In this document: piece after piece, positions 18,239 through 26,615 of the stretch
Layout of the letters: each line of letters opens with the position of its first letter
Numbering within the stretch: position 1 is the first letter of the stretch
NCBI GenBank assembly: GCA_027315105.1
Contig: DAHUYP010000068.1
Span: 1 to 53,192 of the forward strand
Length of the DNA stretch: 53,192 nt
Direction: 5' to 3'
Source of the DNA: Gammaproteobacteria bacterium
Lineage (GTDB): Bacteria; Pseudomonadota; Gammaproteobacteria; Steroidobacterales; Steroidobacteraceae
Position numbers and translations under genes: made by a program
The notes under the pieces: generated by a model
What the model was told of the DNA's origin: nothing
The model's input: only the letters and a program-made list of their open reading frames with translations
The model's database searches: none

Positions 18239-19429
18239 TCAGGCGAGCCCGAGCGTGCGGCCGACCGAGACGGCGATCATGAGCTCCTCGTCGGTTCGGA
18301 TCACGCGCACGCAGACCCGGCTGCCGTCCACCGAAATGACCGGCGCGTGCACCGCATTGCGCGACTGGCTCAGCTCGATGCCCAGGAAGCCCAGTCCGTC
18401 GCAGATGCGTGCGCGCACCGGTGCCGCGTTCTCGCCGATGCCGCCGGCGAACACCAGCGTGTCGAGTCCGCCGAGCACGGCCGCGTAGGCGCCGAGGAAC
18501 TTCTTCGCCTGGTAGCAGAACAGCGCGACCGCTTCCGCCGCGCGCACATCCTCGGACTCCAGCGCCAGCAGGTCGCGCATGTCGGAGCTGCGCTCGGATA
18601 CGCCGAGCAGGCCCGACTCGTGGCTCATCAGGTGATCGATCTGCGCCGAGCTGAGCTGCTCGCTGCGCGCCAGGTAGGACGCCAACCCCGGATCGACGTC
18701 ACCGCAGCGGGTGCTCATGACCAGGCCCGCCGCGGGCGTGAAGGCCATCGTGGTATCGAGGCTGCGTGCACCGCGGACCGCGGCCATGCTCGCCCCGTTG
18801 CCCAGATGCGCCAGCACCACGCGCCCCTGGGCGGCCGCCGGGCCCGCGAGCCGCCCGAGCTCCTGCATCAGGTAGGCATACGAGAGTCCGTGGAAGCCGT
18901 AGCGCTGCACCCCTTGGGCCTGGTAGCGGCGCGGGATCGGCAGCAGGCGCGCCACGCGCGGCAGGTCGTGATGAAACGCGGTATCGAAGCAGGCGATCTG
19001 CGTCAGGCTCGGAAAGCGGCGCTGCAGCGCCTCGGCCAGCCGGATCTCTTCCGGCAGATGCTCCGGATCGAACGGGCTGAGCCGGCGCAGCTCGTCGATC
19101 ATCTGCGGCGTAATGCGCTGCGGCTGCCAGTATCCGGGCCCGCCGTGCACGACGCGATGACCCACGGCGCGCAACCGATCGTGCCCGATGCGCTCGCCGA
19201 GCCAGTCCATCAGCACGTCCACCGCCGCTGCGGCATCCGCGGCCGCGACCGGCCGTGAGAAGCCCTCTGCCGCATCGGCTGCGCTCACCGCCAGCGTCGT
19301 ACCCGGCAGCCCGAAGCGCTCGATGCGGCCCTGCAGCCGCCGCTGCAGGCCCGCTCCGGCCTCGAACAATGCGAACTTGATGCTCGAGGAGCCGCCGTTG
19401 ATGGTCAGGATGCAGTCCGGCGCGCTCAT
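18239..19429 (-). CDS. ackA: Acetate kinase
   Basis: Interconverts acetyl phosphate + ADP and acetate + ATP, 396 residues. The ATG overlaps the pgm stop as ATGA and has AAAGGAG six bases upstream. Family residues are all visible: NGGSSSIK (11-18), R92 in HRVVHGG, D149 in CFDTAFHH, H180 in YGFHGLSY, the phosphate-binding AHLGNGASMAAV, R241 in MSTRCGDVDPG and E382 in TDEELMIA. No phosphotransacetylase or phosphoketolase gene is in the window, so the acetyl-phosphate source lies elsewhere. Placed between pgm and the N-ATPase genes. Confidence 0.95.
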   Translation of the reverse strand: MSAPDCILTINGGSSSIKFALFEAGAGLQRRLQGRIERFGLPGTTLAVSAADAAEGFSRPVAAADAAAAVDVLMDWLGERIGHDRLRAVGHRVVHGGPGYWQPQRITPQMIDELRRLSPFDPEHLPEEIRLAEALQRRFPSLTQIACFDTAFHHDLPRVARLLPIPRRYQAQGVQRYGFHGLSYAYLMQELGRLAGPAAAQGRVVLAHLGNGASMAAVRGARSLDTTMAFTPAAGLVMSTRCGDVDPGLASYLARSEQLSSAQIDHLMSHESGLLGVSERSSDMRDLLALESEDVRAAEAVALFCYQAKKFLGAYAAVLGGLDTLVFAGGIGENAAPVRARICDGLGFLGIELSQSRNAVHAPVISVDGSRVCVRVIRTDEELMIAVSVGRTLGLA

Positions 19430-21075
19430 GCCGCTCCTTTCAGGGCCTCATCCACGATCGCCTGCGCTTCCTGCTGGATGCGGCGCAGGTGCTCGGGTCC
19501 CTGGAAGCTCTCCGCATAGATCTTGTAAACGTCTTCCGTGCCCGACGGCCGGGCCGCGAACCAGCCGCTGTCCGCGATCACCTTGACGCCGCCGAGGGCC
19601 GCACCGTTGCCCGGCGCCTGCGTGAGGATGGCCTGGATCTTCTCCCCCGCCAGTTCCGCCGAGCGCACCTGCTGCGGCGAGAGCTTCGACAGCGCCTGCT
19701 TCTGCGCCGCCGTGGCCCGGGCGTCGATCCGGTCGTACACCGGCCGCCCCAATTCGCGTGTCAGATCGGCGTACAGCTCGCCGGGATCGCGGCCGGCGCG
19801 GGCGGTGATCTCCGCCGACAGCAGCGCCGCTGTCAGGCCGTCCTTGTCGGTGGTCCAGGCACTGCCGTTCATGCGATTGAACGCGGCGCCGGCGCTCTCT
19901 TCGCCGCCGAAGGCGAGCGCGCCGTCGAGCAGGCCGGCCACGAACCACTTGAAGCCGACCGGCACCTCGTAGAGCGTGCGGCCGAGCTTCGAGGCAACGC
20001 GATCGATCATCCGGCTGCTGACCGCGGTCTTGCCGACCGCGGCCGCCGCGCCCCACTGCGGCCGGTGCTGGAACAGATGGAAGATGGCGGCGGCGAGAAA
20101 ATCGTTGGGCGGCAGCAGCCCGGCGCTGCGCGTCACGATCCCATGCCGGTCGTGATCGGTGTCGCAGGCGAACGCGACGTCGAAGCGATCCTTCAGCTCG
20201 ATCAGCCGCTGCATCGCATGGCGCGAAGAGGGATCCATGCGGATCTGGCCGTCCCAGTCGACCGACATGAAGCGGAACGTCGGATCGACCACGTCGCTGA
20301 CGACGGTGAGGTTGAGCCGGTAGCGCTCGGCGATCCGGGGCCAGTAGTGCACGCCGGCACCGCCGAGCGGATCCACGCCCATGCGGATGTCGGCGCCGCG
20401 GATCGCCTCGAAGTCGAGCACGTTGCCCAGATCGGCAACGTAGCTGCCCAGATAATCGTGCCGGTGCGTGGTCGCGGCGCGCAGCGCCTGTTCGAGCGGT
20501 ATGCGGCTCACCCCGCGCAGGTCGGCCTCGAGCAGCGCATTGGCCGTGGCCTCGATCCAGCGCGTGACATCGGTGTCCGCCGGCCCGCCGCTCGGCGGGT
20601 TGTACTTGAAGCCGCCGCTGTCGGGCGGATTGTGCGACGGCGTGATCACGATGCCGTCGGCCGGAGCGCCGCTGCGAGCGCGGTTGTAGGTGAGTATCGC
20701 GTGCGATATGGCCGGGGTCGGTGTGTACTCGTCGTTCGCGGCGATCATCACCTCCACCCCGTTGGCGGCCAGCACTTCGAGCGCGCTGGCACAGGCCGGC
20801 ACCGACAGCGCGTGCGTGTCGATGCCGAGGAACAGCGGGCCGCCGATCCCCTGCTGCCGGCGATAGCGGCAGATTGCCTGGCTGATGGCCAGCACGTGTC
20901 GCTCGTTGAAGCTGCCCTCGAGCGAACGCCCGCGGTGCCCCGAGGTGCCGAACGCGACGCGCTGCTGCGCGACCGAGGGATCCGGGACCTGCGCATAGTA
21001 GGCGGTGATGAGTCGCGGCACGTCGACCAGGGTCGTGCGCTCGGCGGGCTGTCCGGCCAGGGGACTGATGTTCAT
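19426..21075 (-). CDS. pgm: Phosphoglucomutase (alpha-D-glucose-phosphate-specific)
   Basis: Interconverts glucose 1-phosphate and glucose 6-phosphate, linking glycogen or other glucan stores to glycolysis. 549 residues from ATG 21075 (MNISPLAGQPAERTTLVDVP), with AGGAC upstream. FGTSGHRG (42-49) starts domain 1. The active-site serine is S147 in GIVITPSHNPPDSGGFKYNP. The Mg2+ loop is CDTDHDRHG, and the phosphate-binding loop near the C-terminus is ARPSGTEDVYKIYAES. Length and motifs match the bacterial Pgm family rather than ManB/GlmM. Translationally coupled to ackA. Confidence 0.95.
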   Translation of the reverse strand: MNISPLAGQPAERTTLVDVPRLITAYYAQVPDPSVAQQRVAFGTSGHRGRSLEGSFNERHVLAISQAICRYRRQQGIGGPLFLGIDTHALSVPACASALEVLAANGVEVMIAANDEYTPTPAISHAILTYNRARSGAPADGIVITPSHNPPDSGGFKYNPPSGGPADTDVTRWIEATANALLEADLRGVSRIPLEQALRAATTHRHDYLGSYVADLGNVLDFEAIRGADIRMGVDPLGGAGVHYWPRIAERYRLNLTVVSDVVDPTFRFMSVDWDGQIRMDPSSRHAMQRLIELKDRFDVAFACDTDHDRHGIVTRSAGLLPPNDFLAAAIFHLFQHRPQWGAAAAVGKTAVSSRMIDRVASKLGRTLYEVPVGFKWFVAGLLDGALAFGGEESAGAAFNRMNGSAWTTDKDGLTAALLSAEITARAGRDPGELYADLTRELGRPVYDRIDARATAAQKQALSKLSPQQVRSAELAGEKIQAILTQAPGNGAALGGVKVIADSGWFAARPSGTEDVYKIYAESFQGPEHLRRIQQEAQAIVDEALKGAA

Positions 21076-21250
21076 GGTTGCGTCCTGTTCCGAGTGCCGG
21101 CAGCTTCGCATGCGCGAGCGCGGCGACGCCGCGGCGCGCGCCGCAGCGCCTGCGATTTGCGCCCGCGCCCCGCCGGTGGCAGTGCCGAGGCCGGGCCTCC
21201 ATGCCCCTTATTAACCCGCGGCCGCCCCGAAGACATATACGGATTCCTAC
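21076..21250 (-). promoter_or_regulatory. Gap upstream of pgm-ackA-N-ATPase: possible promoter region
   Basis: 175 bases separate pgm from the HAD gene. The part next to the HAD gene is AT-richer; on the minus strand TAGGTAGGA (21245-21253, overlapping the HAD stop) is followed by CCGTATATG and, some 20 bases on, GGTTAATAAGG, which includes a -10-like TTAATAA. No convincing -35 box was found. The rest is very GC-rich and hairpin-prone. It may carry an internal promoter for pgm onward, or simply be an untranslated spacer in a longer transcript from adh. Confidence 0.3.
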
Positions 21251-21931
21251 CTAGCCGCGCGCACGCCGTGGGATGTCGAGGTCGAGGCCGGCCAGCTCGC
21301 CGATCGACTCGATGGTGAGGTCGGCGGGCGGGAAGCTCCCCAGGGCGGCGGGATCGAGCGCATAGTGACCCTGGCGCGGGAAGATGCTGGTCACGGCATC
21401 GCCCCAGTGCCGCTTGACGGCGCTCAGGATGCGCAGCTTGTCATCCACCATCAGGTAGTGCCGCGCCGGAAACAGCTGCGCCACCGTCTCGAGCATCTGT
21501 TCCTTGTGGACGTAGATCAGCACGCGCCCGTCGACCGCTTCCCACAGGCCCGAGCGCTGGATCTTGCGCGGCTGGAACACCACGTCGCCGTCGGAGAGGA
21601 TCACTGTCGGGCCCAGCTCCCGCAGCCGTGCGATCGCCTGCAGCGCGCCGTGGTAGACGCGGCTCGCGAACGGGTAGTCCATCAGGAAGCCCGATATCAG
21701 CAGCAGGCGCGGATCGTTCGGCGCCTCGTGCCGGTATCGCTGCAGCGTGCCCAGATAGTCCGCATAGCCGAGCTCGCTGCGCAGCGCCTCGAACATCGTC
21801 CAGTAGCGATCGCGGCTGGCAGCGCCGAATTCGCGCTGCAGATGGGCGCTCAGATCGTCGTGCAGCGCGTCATTGTCGAGCAGCGTGTTGTCGACATCGA
21901 ACAGCGTCACGATGCGGTCGGGTACGTTCAT
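21251..21931 (-). CDS. HAD-superfamily hydrolase
   Basis: 226-residue soluble phosphatase-like protein. Motif I is TLFDVDNTLLDND (nucleophile D12, acid/base D14), motif II is VILSDGD (residues about 110-116), a lysine follows in HKEQM or FPRQG-flanking positions, and motif III is HYLMVDDKLRIL. The cap insert (about 20-90) is helical. AGGAG lies six bases before the ATG. Substrate is unknown; neighbours pgm and adh suggest a sugar- or alcohol-phosphate related role, but that is only context. It follows adh by 50 bases and precedes pgm. Confidence 0.82.
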   Translation of the reverse strand: MNVPDRIVTLFDVDNTLLDNDALHDDLSAHLQREFGAASRDRYWTMFEALRSELGYADYLGTLQRYRHEAPNDPRLLLISGFLMDYPFASRVYHGALQAIARLRELGPTVILSDGDVVFQPRKIQRSGLWEAVDGRVLIYVHKEQMLETVAQLFPARHYLMVDDKLRILSAVKRHWGDAVTSIFPRQGHYALDPAALGSFPPADLTIESIGELAGLDLDIPRRARG

Positions 21932-21981
21932 GCCGGCTCCTGGTGGGACACTCGCAAACTGCCATCCTCGACGGCGCGGAT

Positions 21982-22965
21982 TCAGGGCACCAGCACCGCC
22001 GCGCCCTCGAAGCGCCCGGCCCGAAGATCGGCCAGTGCCTCATTGGCCTGTATCAGTCGATAGCGCGTCGTGCGGGTAACGATGCCGATCTCGGGTGCCA
22101 GCCGCAGAAAATCGCGCCCGTCCCGGCGCGTCAGGTTGGCGACCGACAGCAGCTGCCGCTCCTCCCACAGCAGCCGGTACGGAAAGCCCGGGAGGTCGCT
22201 CATGTGAATGCCGGCGCAGACCACCCGGCCGCCCTTGCGCACGGCCTGCAGTGCGCGCGGCACCAGGTCGCCGGCGGGGGCATAGATGATCGCGGCATCG
22301 AGCGGCTCGGGCGGCGGCTGCTCGGAGCCGCCGGCCCATACGGCACCGAGCTGCCGGGCGAACGCCTGCGCCGCCAGGTCGCCGCGGCGCGTGAACGCGA
22401 ACACCGATCGGCCCTGCCAGCGCGCGATCTGCGCCACGATATGGGCGGCCGCGCCGAAGCCATAGAGCCCAAGCCTCCTGCCCTCGCCCGCGGCCAGCAG
22501 CGAGCGCCAGCCGATCAGGCCGGCACACAGCAGCGGCGCGAGCGCCACATCGTCGCCGGCCTCGCCGAGCGGGAACGCGTAGCGCGCATCGGCGATGACG
22601 GCGCTCGCAAAGCCGCCGTCGCGCGTATGCCCGGTGAACAGCGGCCGGTCGCAGAGATTCTCGCGGCCTTCGATGCAATAGCGGCACGCCCCGCAGCTAT
22701 GGCCCAGCCAGCCGATGCCCACGCGCTCGCCGAGCTGCAGGCCCGAAACGTCCGCCCCGATGGCGTCGATTCGCCCGACGATCTCATGCCCGGGGATGAT
22801 CGGCAGTCTGGCATCGGGCAGCTCGCCGTCGAGCACGTGCAGGTCGGTCCTGCAGACCCCGCAAGCCGTCACCTGGACGCGGATCTCGCCCGGCCCCGGA
22901 GATCGCTCCGGCATCTGCGAGCACTTCAAGGGACCGCCGTGTGCGTGCAGGATCATCGCTTGCAT
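21982..22965 (-). CDS. Zinc-dependent alcohol dehydrogenase
   Basis: 327-residue medium-chain dehydrogenase. Catalytic zinc ligands are C35 (ACGVCRTDLH), H60-E61 (PGHEIVG) and C147 (LLCAGLIG); the structural zinc site is C91, C94, C97 and C105 in HSCGACRYCIEGRENLC. The nucleotide-binding loop is LYGFGAAAHIVAQIA (167-181). The type is the AdhA-like zinc-binding alcohol dehydrogenase family often found near stress and low-oxygen genes; it probably oxidises or reduces short alcohols and aldehydes with NAD(H). First gene of the adh-HAD-pgm-ackA-atp run, with GGAG nine bases upstream of the start. Confidence 0.9.
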   Translation of the reverse strand: MQAMILHAHGGPLKCSQMPERSPGPGEIRVQVTACGVCRTDLHVLDGELPDARLPIIPGHEIVGRIDAIGADVSGLQLGERVGIGWLGHSCGACRYCIEGRENLCDRPLFTGHTRDGGFASAVIADARYAFPLGEAGDDVALAPLLCAGLIGWRSLLAAGEGRRLGLYGFGAAAHIVAQIARWQGRSVFAFTRRGDLAAQAFARQLGAVWAGGSEQPPPEPLDAAIIYAPAGDLVPRALQAVRKGGRVVCAGIHMSDLPGFPYRLLWEERQLLSVANLTRRDGRDFLRLAPEIGIVTRTTRYRLIQANEALADLRAGRFEGAAVLVP

Positions 22966-22985
22966 GAGGGCTCCGAACGCTGCGA

Positions 22986-23013
22986 GCAGCGGCGGCTCGT
23001 GCCGCCGCGCTGC
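22986..23013 (-). promoter_or_regulatory. Hairpin in the adh leader
   Basis: An 11-base-pair stem, GCAGC plus GGCGGC (22986-22996) with GCCGCC plus GCTGC (23001-23013), closes a TCGT tetraloop and has a 2-base bulge. It lies 21-48 bases upstream of the adh start, so it would fold in the 5' leader of the run's transcript. A smaller stem (GCAGC/GCTGC) follows at 23047-23060. Possible role in mRNA stability or attenuation; inference only. Confidence 0.4.
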
Positions 23014-23189
23014 CGAATTGGGGGTACCGCCGGCGCAAATAGCCGAGCAGCGCGGGCTGCATTGCTGTAGCTTAAGCGAAGGCTCGTGATCTTTCGCCTT
23101 GTCTGCCTTGGGTCCGCGTCGCCGGTCCTGGCGCTCGTTTCTCGGCCAAAGTCTGCCACCTCAGAAGCATCGCCGAACCAGGAGGCAGG

Positions 23190-23237
23190 ATGAGCCTGCC
23201 GACGCCGCAGCAACGCTCCCGAGGGCATGAACCATGA
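23190..23237 (+). CDS. Micro-ORF 1 (15 codons) with strong Shine-Dalgarno
   Basis: A 15-residue frame (MSLPTPQQRSRGHEP) begins six bases after the start of CCAGGAGGCAGG, one of the best ribosome-binding sites in the window. Its TGA overlaps the ATG of the next micro-ORF as ATGA. It resembles a leader peptide that loads ribosomes for the genes downstream, but no run of a regulatory codon is obvious. Could be chance in GC-rich DNA. Confidence 0.35.
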   Translation: MSLPTPQQRSRGHEP

Positions 23238-23329
23238 CCAGATTCCCTGCCGGCAAGTTCCCATTCACGGCGACCGAAGGATCGGCGCGGCGGACCGTGG
23301 CGTCCATGACGCAGGAGAGGCGGCCATGA
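23234..23329 (+). CDS. Micro-ORF 2 (31 codons) linked by ATGA overlaps
   Basis: A 31-residue basic frame (starting MTRFPAGKFPFTATEG) overlaps micro-ORF 1 by four bases at its start and the 119-residue gene by four bases at its end, both as ATGA. No family recognised. The precise double overlap argues for translational coupling, with ribosomes from the strong site at 23181 handed on to the gene at 23326; that gene also has its own GGAGAGG site. Confidence 0.35.
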   Translation: MTRFPAGKFPFTATEGSARRTVASMTQERRP

Positions 23330-23685
23330 TTGTCGCTCGAAAGAGTGAAGACGAAGCGGACGCGGGCAAATGGTACATGATGGCGGTCGACGGCAAGGCG
23401 GCGGCGCGCCGCACCGGCTATTGCGCCGGCACCTGCGGCGGGCATGGCACCGAAGCCGAAGCGGTCGAGCATTACCTGCAGTACCAGCTGGATCGTGAAG
23501 GCGACCTCTGGCTCGCGCGGCGCGATGAGCGCGCGTGCGAGATGTGCGGCGAGCCGACCACGCTGCGGGCGCGGCTGGGCCGGGACTCCAGTCTGTTCGT
23601 GTTGTGCCGGCAGCACCAGTCCACCTCCAGCCTGCAGACGCTGGCGCGACGCCGTACCGCGGGCCCGCCTGCGCCGCCGGCTTGA
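23326..23685 (+). CDS. Small cysteine-containing protein of unknown function (119 aa)
   Basis: I do not recognise a family. ATG 23326 has GGAGAGG about 6 bases upstream and is preferred to an in-frame ATG at 23227 with no site. The N-terminal part has GKWYMMAVDGKAAARRTGYC then AGTCGGHG (C33, C37 and a His), a helix EAEAVEHYLQYQLDRE, and a zinc-ribbon-like half CEMCGEPTTLR (two Cys, C-x2-C) paired with LCRQHQ (Cys and His). The tail is Arg/Pro/Ala-rich. Probably a soluble metal-binding protein. It is divergent from adh and 30 bases ahead of a second small Cys protein on the same strand, so the two are likely co-transcribed. Confidence 0.72.
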   Translation: MIVARKSEDEADAGKWYMMAVDGKAAARRTGYCAGTCGGHGTEAEAVEHYLQYQLDREGDLWLARRDERACEMCGEPTTLRARLGRDSSLFVLCRQHQSTSSLQTLARRRTAGPPAPPA

Positions 23686-23715
23686 GCCGCGCATCCTGCA
23701 GCCGGGGCAAGATTG

Positions 23716-24000
23716 ATGGCTTGGCGCAAGACCGGGAAGCTGCATCCGCCGCAGGAGATCGTCGTGATCACCTGCGACGTCTGCGAGCGCGACATCGGCT
23801 ACGAGGATGGCCGGCGGCCGAGGGCGCATTACCAGATCGTCCGCCTGCCGAACCAGGGTGCGATGGACGATCAGGCCCCGGCGGTGTGTGTGTGCTCGAG
23901 CGAGTGTCTGCGGGCGTTCGCGGCCAGGGTATCGAGCGAGCCGGGCGGACTGCCGCCGCGCGACGGCGGCGTCACCGAGCGCGGGCATCCGCCGAAGTAG
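23716..24000 (+). CDS. Small zinc-finger-like protein of unknown function (94 aa)
   Basis: 94 residues from ATG 23716. It shows VVITCDVCERDIGYEDG (C-x2-C) early and CVCSSECLRAFAARV later. Together these look like a treble-clef or TRASH/MYM-type zinc site, in which a C-x2-C knuckle pairs with a S-x-E-C-x3-F helix start. The central part (HYQIVRLPN) is beta-like and the tail is Gly/Pro-rich and probably disordered. No function is assigned. It follows the 119-residue Cys protein by 30 bases and converges with spoVR 18 bases away. Confidence 0.72.
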   Translation: MAWRKTGKLHPPQEIVVITCDVCERDIGYEDGRRPRAHYQIVRLPNQGAMDDQAPAVCVCSSECLRAFAARVSSEPGGLPPRDGGVTERGHPPK

Positions 24001-24018
24001 TGCTTCGCGCCCGCGGCC

Positions 24019-25389
24019 TCAGGCCGACACCGCCGCTGCGAGCTCCAATGGCCGCGAGGACTCATCCACGGTCTTGAGCAGCACCGGCCGCCGCCACACG
24101 CGCTGCACGTACTGCAGCACCATGCGGGCCCGCTCGCTGTCCAGGCCGCTGCCGTCGATCTGATGGTCGTGCACGAGCACGAGCGTGCCGTCGGCGCGCA
24201 CCTCGGCCGCCGCGACGCGCGGCGCGCCGAAATTGTACTTGCCGCCCACCAGGCTCTCGCGCAGCGCGTCGATATCCTCGGCGATCACCTTTATCTGGCC
24301 ATTGTCCTGGCTCTGGAAGCGAAACAGCCCCATGTCGGCGGCCACCTCGCGCGTCAGATGGTTGCGCACGAAGCTGAAGTCGTCGTCCTCGCACATGATG
24401 CGCCGCGCGACGTCGATCCCCGAGTGCTCGACCACGCTCTCCCAGAGCGTGAATCCGAGATGGTAGGGATTGACGCTCAGCGCGACCTGCTCGCCGGCCG
24501 CGATCGGGCGAACCACGTCCGAGTGGCACTTGATCGCATCCAGGTACGCCGCCTGCGGGATGAAGTCCGCTTCGCGCAGCAGCCGCGCATGCCAGTACGA
24601 AGCCCAACCCTCGTTCATGATCTGGGTCGCGAACACCGGGTAGAAGTAGAACGACTCCTCGCGCACGGCCAGGAAGATGTCGCGCTCCCAGCTCTCCAGT
24701 TCCGGCGCATAGTTGGCGATGAACCACAGCAGATCGCGCTCCGGGTGCGGCGGCACCGGCGCGCGGATCCTGCGCGGCTGCAACGCCGCCGCGGCGCCGG
24801 CATCCAGCGACGCGTAGCGGGCGCGAAAGGCATCGTCGATCGGCGGCACCTTGGCCGGCAGGTACTCCGCGTAACGCTCGCGACGCAGCGCCTGGTCGAC
24901 GTCGACGTACTGCTCGAGCGACAGCGCGGCGTCGAGCACCTGTTCCACCGCGCCGGTGCCGTGGGCCTCGATATCGCGCTCGATCTGCCGCGCATGGCTC
25001 GCCGCGTGCTCGACGATGTGCTCGCTGACCTGCTCCTGGCAGCGGCGAAACAGCATGTTGTTGTTGGAGAAGTCGGCGTGTCCGAGCACGTGCGCCGTCA
25101 CCAGTATGTTATCGGCCAACCCGTTGCTCGAGGCCAGATAGGCGTGGCCCGGGTTGCCGGGAAAGACCACTTCGAACAGTCGCGAATAGCCCATGTGCCG
25201 CTGCACCAGCTGGTAGATGTAGCGCGCACCGAACGACCAGTGCGGCATGCGCACCGGCAGGCCGTAGATCGCGATCTCGCTCATGAAGCTGTCGGGAACC
25301 GCCTCGAAGATCACCGGCGACCAGTTCAGTCCGAGCGTGTGGGCCAGCTCCTCGAGCCGCGGCACGTAGCTGCGCCAGGTCTGCCTCAT
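24019..25389 (-). CDS. spoVR: SpoVR family protein (YcgB)
   Basis: 456 residues. Family named after Bacillus SpoVR (spore cortex) and E. coli YcgB; the biochemical role is unsettled. Characteristic features are a Trp-rich start (TWRSYVPRLEELAHTLGLNW), the conserved PGNPGHAYLASSNGLADN, the MNEGWASYWHARLL segment (a metal-site-like sequence with Glu and His), and LVGGKYNFGAPRV near the end. The ATG overlaps the yeaH stop as ATGA. In many Proteobacteria spoVR is cotranscribed with prkA and yeaH as a stationary-phase stress operon, as here. Confidence 0.93.
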   Translation of the reverse strand: MRQTWRSYVPRLEELAHTLGLNWSPVIFEAVPDSFMSEIAIYGLPVRMPHWSFGARYIYQLVQRHMGYSRLFEVVFPGNPGHAYLASSNGLADNILVTAHVLGHADFSNNNMLFRRCQEQVSEHIVEHAASHARQIERDIEAHGTGAVEQVLDAALSLEQYVDVDQALRRERYAEYLPAKVPPIDDAFRARYASLDAGAAAALQPRRIRAPVPPHPERDLLWFIANYAPELESWERDIFLAVREESFYFYPVFATQIMNEGWASYWHARLLREADFIPQAAYLDAIKCHSDVVRPIAAGEQVALSVNPYHLGFTLWESVVEHSGIDVARRIMCEDDDFSFVRNHLTREVAADMGLFRFQSQDNGQIKVIAEDIDALRESLVGGKYNFGAPRVAAAEVRADGTLVLVHDHQIDGSGLDSERARMVLQYVQRVWRRPVLLKTVDESSRPLELAAAVSA

Positions 25390-26576
25390 GGGGTGCCGCC
25401 TGCCGGAGCGGCCGCTGCCGCGGCCTGCGCCTCGGCGGAGAAGAAATGGCGCACGGCCGCGGCGATGTCGTCCGGTCCGCTCACCGGGAATCGGCCGCTG
25501 GCCCCGCCTCCGGCCGCCATCTGGTCGAACAGCCGCGCGACCTCGGTCGGCGAGCTGCGATGCGAATTGGGTGCGATCTCCAGATAGCCTGCGTAGCGCG
25601 CCAGCTTGCCGAGCGTTTCGAGCTCGGCGTGCGCGGGATCGCGATCGTCCACCGCATTGTCGCCGTCCGATGCGTAGAACAGGTAGATGTTGCAGCTCGC
25701 CGGGTTGAAGCGCGCTTCCGCAATCTCGCGCACCTTGGCCAGTCCGGCCGAGGTCACCGTGCCGCCGCTGCCGGCGACCTTGAAGAAGTCCGCTTCGTTG
25801 AACTCCCAGGCCTCGGTGGTGTGCGCCACGAACACGGTCTCGAGATAGCGGTATTCGCGCCGCAGACCGGCGACCACCCAGAAGAAGAACGTCTTGGCGA
25901 GGTGCCGGTCACGCTCCGTCATGCTGCCCGAGACGTCCAGCAGGAAGAACACCACCGCGCGCGTGGCCGGCTGGCGCCGTCGGGTCAGCTGCCGGAAGCG
26001 CAGATCCTCGTCGGTGAAGCCGGCCGGGGACGCCCCATGCGCGCGCCGCTTGACGGCCTCGCGCAGCGAGCGGCGCCGATCCAGGCGCGAGCGCGCGCCG
26101 CGCCGGTCCCAGCCCTCGCGCTTCCAGTCCGAATCCTCGGTCGCGCCGATGCGGGTCTGCAGGTTCGGCAGCTGCAGGTCCTCCCACAGCCAGTCGATGA
26201 GGTCGTCGACCTTGAATTCCAGCATCAGCTCGATGCCGCCGCGTTCGGTGCCGCCGGCGCCCTTCTGGCCGGGGCCCGCCGGCGCCTCGGCCTGTCCGAG
26301 CACGTCTCCCGGCTTGGCCTTGCCCTGGCCGACGCCCTGCGCATTGCCGCGCGACTGCAGCCGGAAGCGATAGTGCTCGAGCATGCGCACCGGGATGCGC
26401 ACCGTGCGCGCGCCGTCATTGATGATGTCGGCCTCGGCGACGATCTGCGGCAGGTGCTCGCGCACCGCCTCGCGAACCTTCTCGCTGTGCCGCAGCCAAT
26501 CGCGCGAGCCGCGCGAGAACAGCTCGTACCAGCCGTTGATCGGCCGGTGTCCTGCTTCGTGCTCGTCCGTATTCAT
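25386..26576 (-). CDS. yeaH: YeaH/YhbH family protein (DUF444, von Willebrand A-like)
   Basis: 396 residues, close to E. coli YeaH. The C-terminal half is a vWA-type domain with the metal-ion site DVSGSMTERD (214-223) and later GSGGTVTSAGL and YASDGDN. The N-terminal half is charged with a Gly-rich stretch (about 78-113). Family members interact with the PrkA/YeaG kinase and are part of the nitrogen-starvation and stationary-phase response in enterics. It lies 39 bases after prkA and is coupled to spoVR by ATGA. Confidence 0.93.
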   Translation of the reverse strand: MNTDEHEAGHRPINGWYELFSRGSRDWLRHSEKVREAVREHLPQIVAEADIINDGARTVRIPVRMLEHYRFRLQSRGNAQGVGQGKAKPGDVLGQAEAPAGPGQKGAGGTERGGIELMLEFKVDDLIDWLWEDLQLPNLQTRIGATEDSDWKREGWDRRGARSRLDRRRSLREAVKRRAHGASPAGFTDEDLRFRQLTRRRQPATRAVVFFLLDVSGSMTERDRHLAKTFFFWVVAGLRREYRYLETVFVAHTTEAWEFNEADFFKVAGSGGTVTSAGLAKVREIAEARFNPASCNIYLFYASDGDNAVDDRDPAHAELETLGKLARYAGYLEIAPNSHRSSPTEVARLFDQMAAGGGASGRFPVSGPDDIAAAVRHFFSAEAQAAAAAAPAGGTP

Positions 26577-26615
26577 GGCAACACCGCTTGCGATATGCGT
26601 GCCATGTTCTGCCGC

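Noticed and set aside
19426..21075. pgm considered as phosphomannomutase/GlmM
   Set aside because: Length (549) and the active-site and C-terminal loops match the alpha-D-glucose-specific Pgm family, not the shorter ManB/GlmM type.
23227..23325. Longer start for the 119-residue Cys protein at ATG 23227
   Set aside because: No ribosome site at the expected distance, while ATG 23326 has GGAGAGG; the extra residues look unrelated to the folded part.
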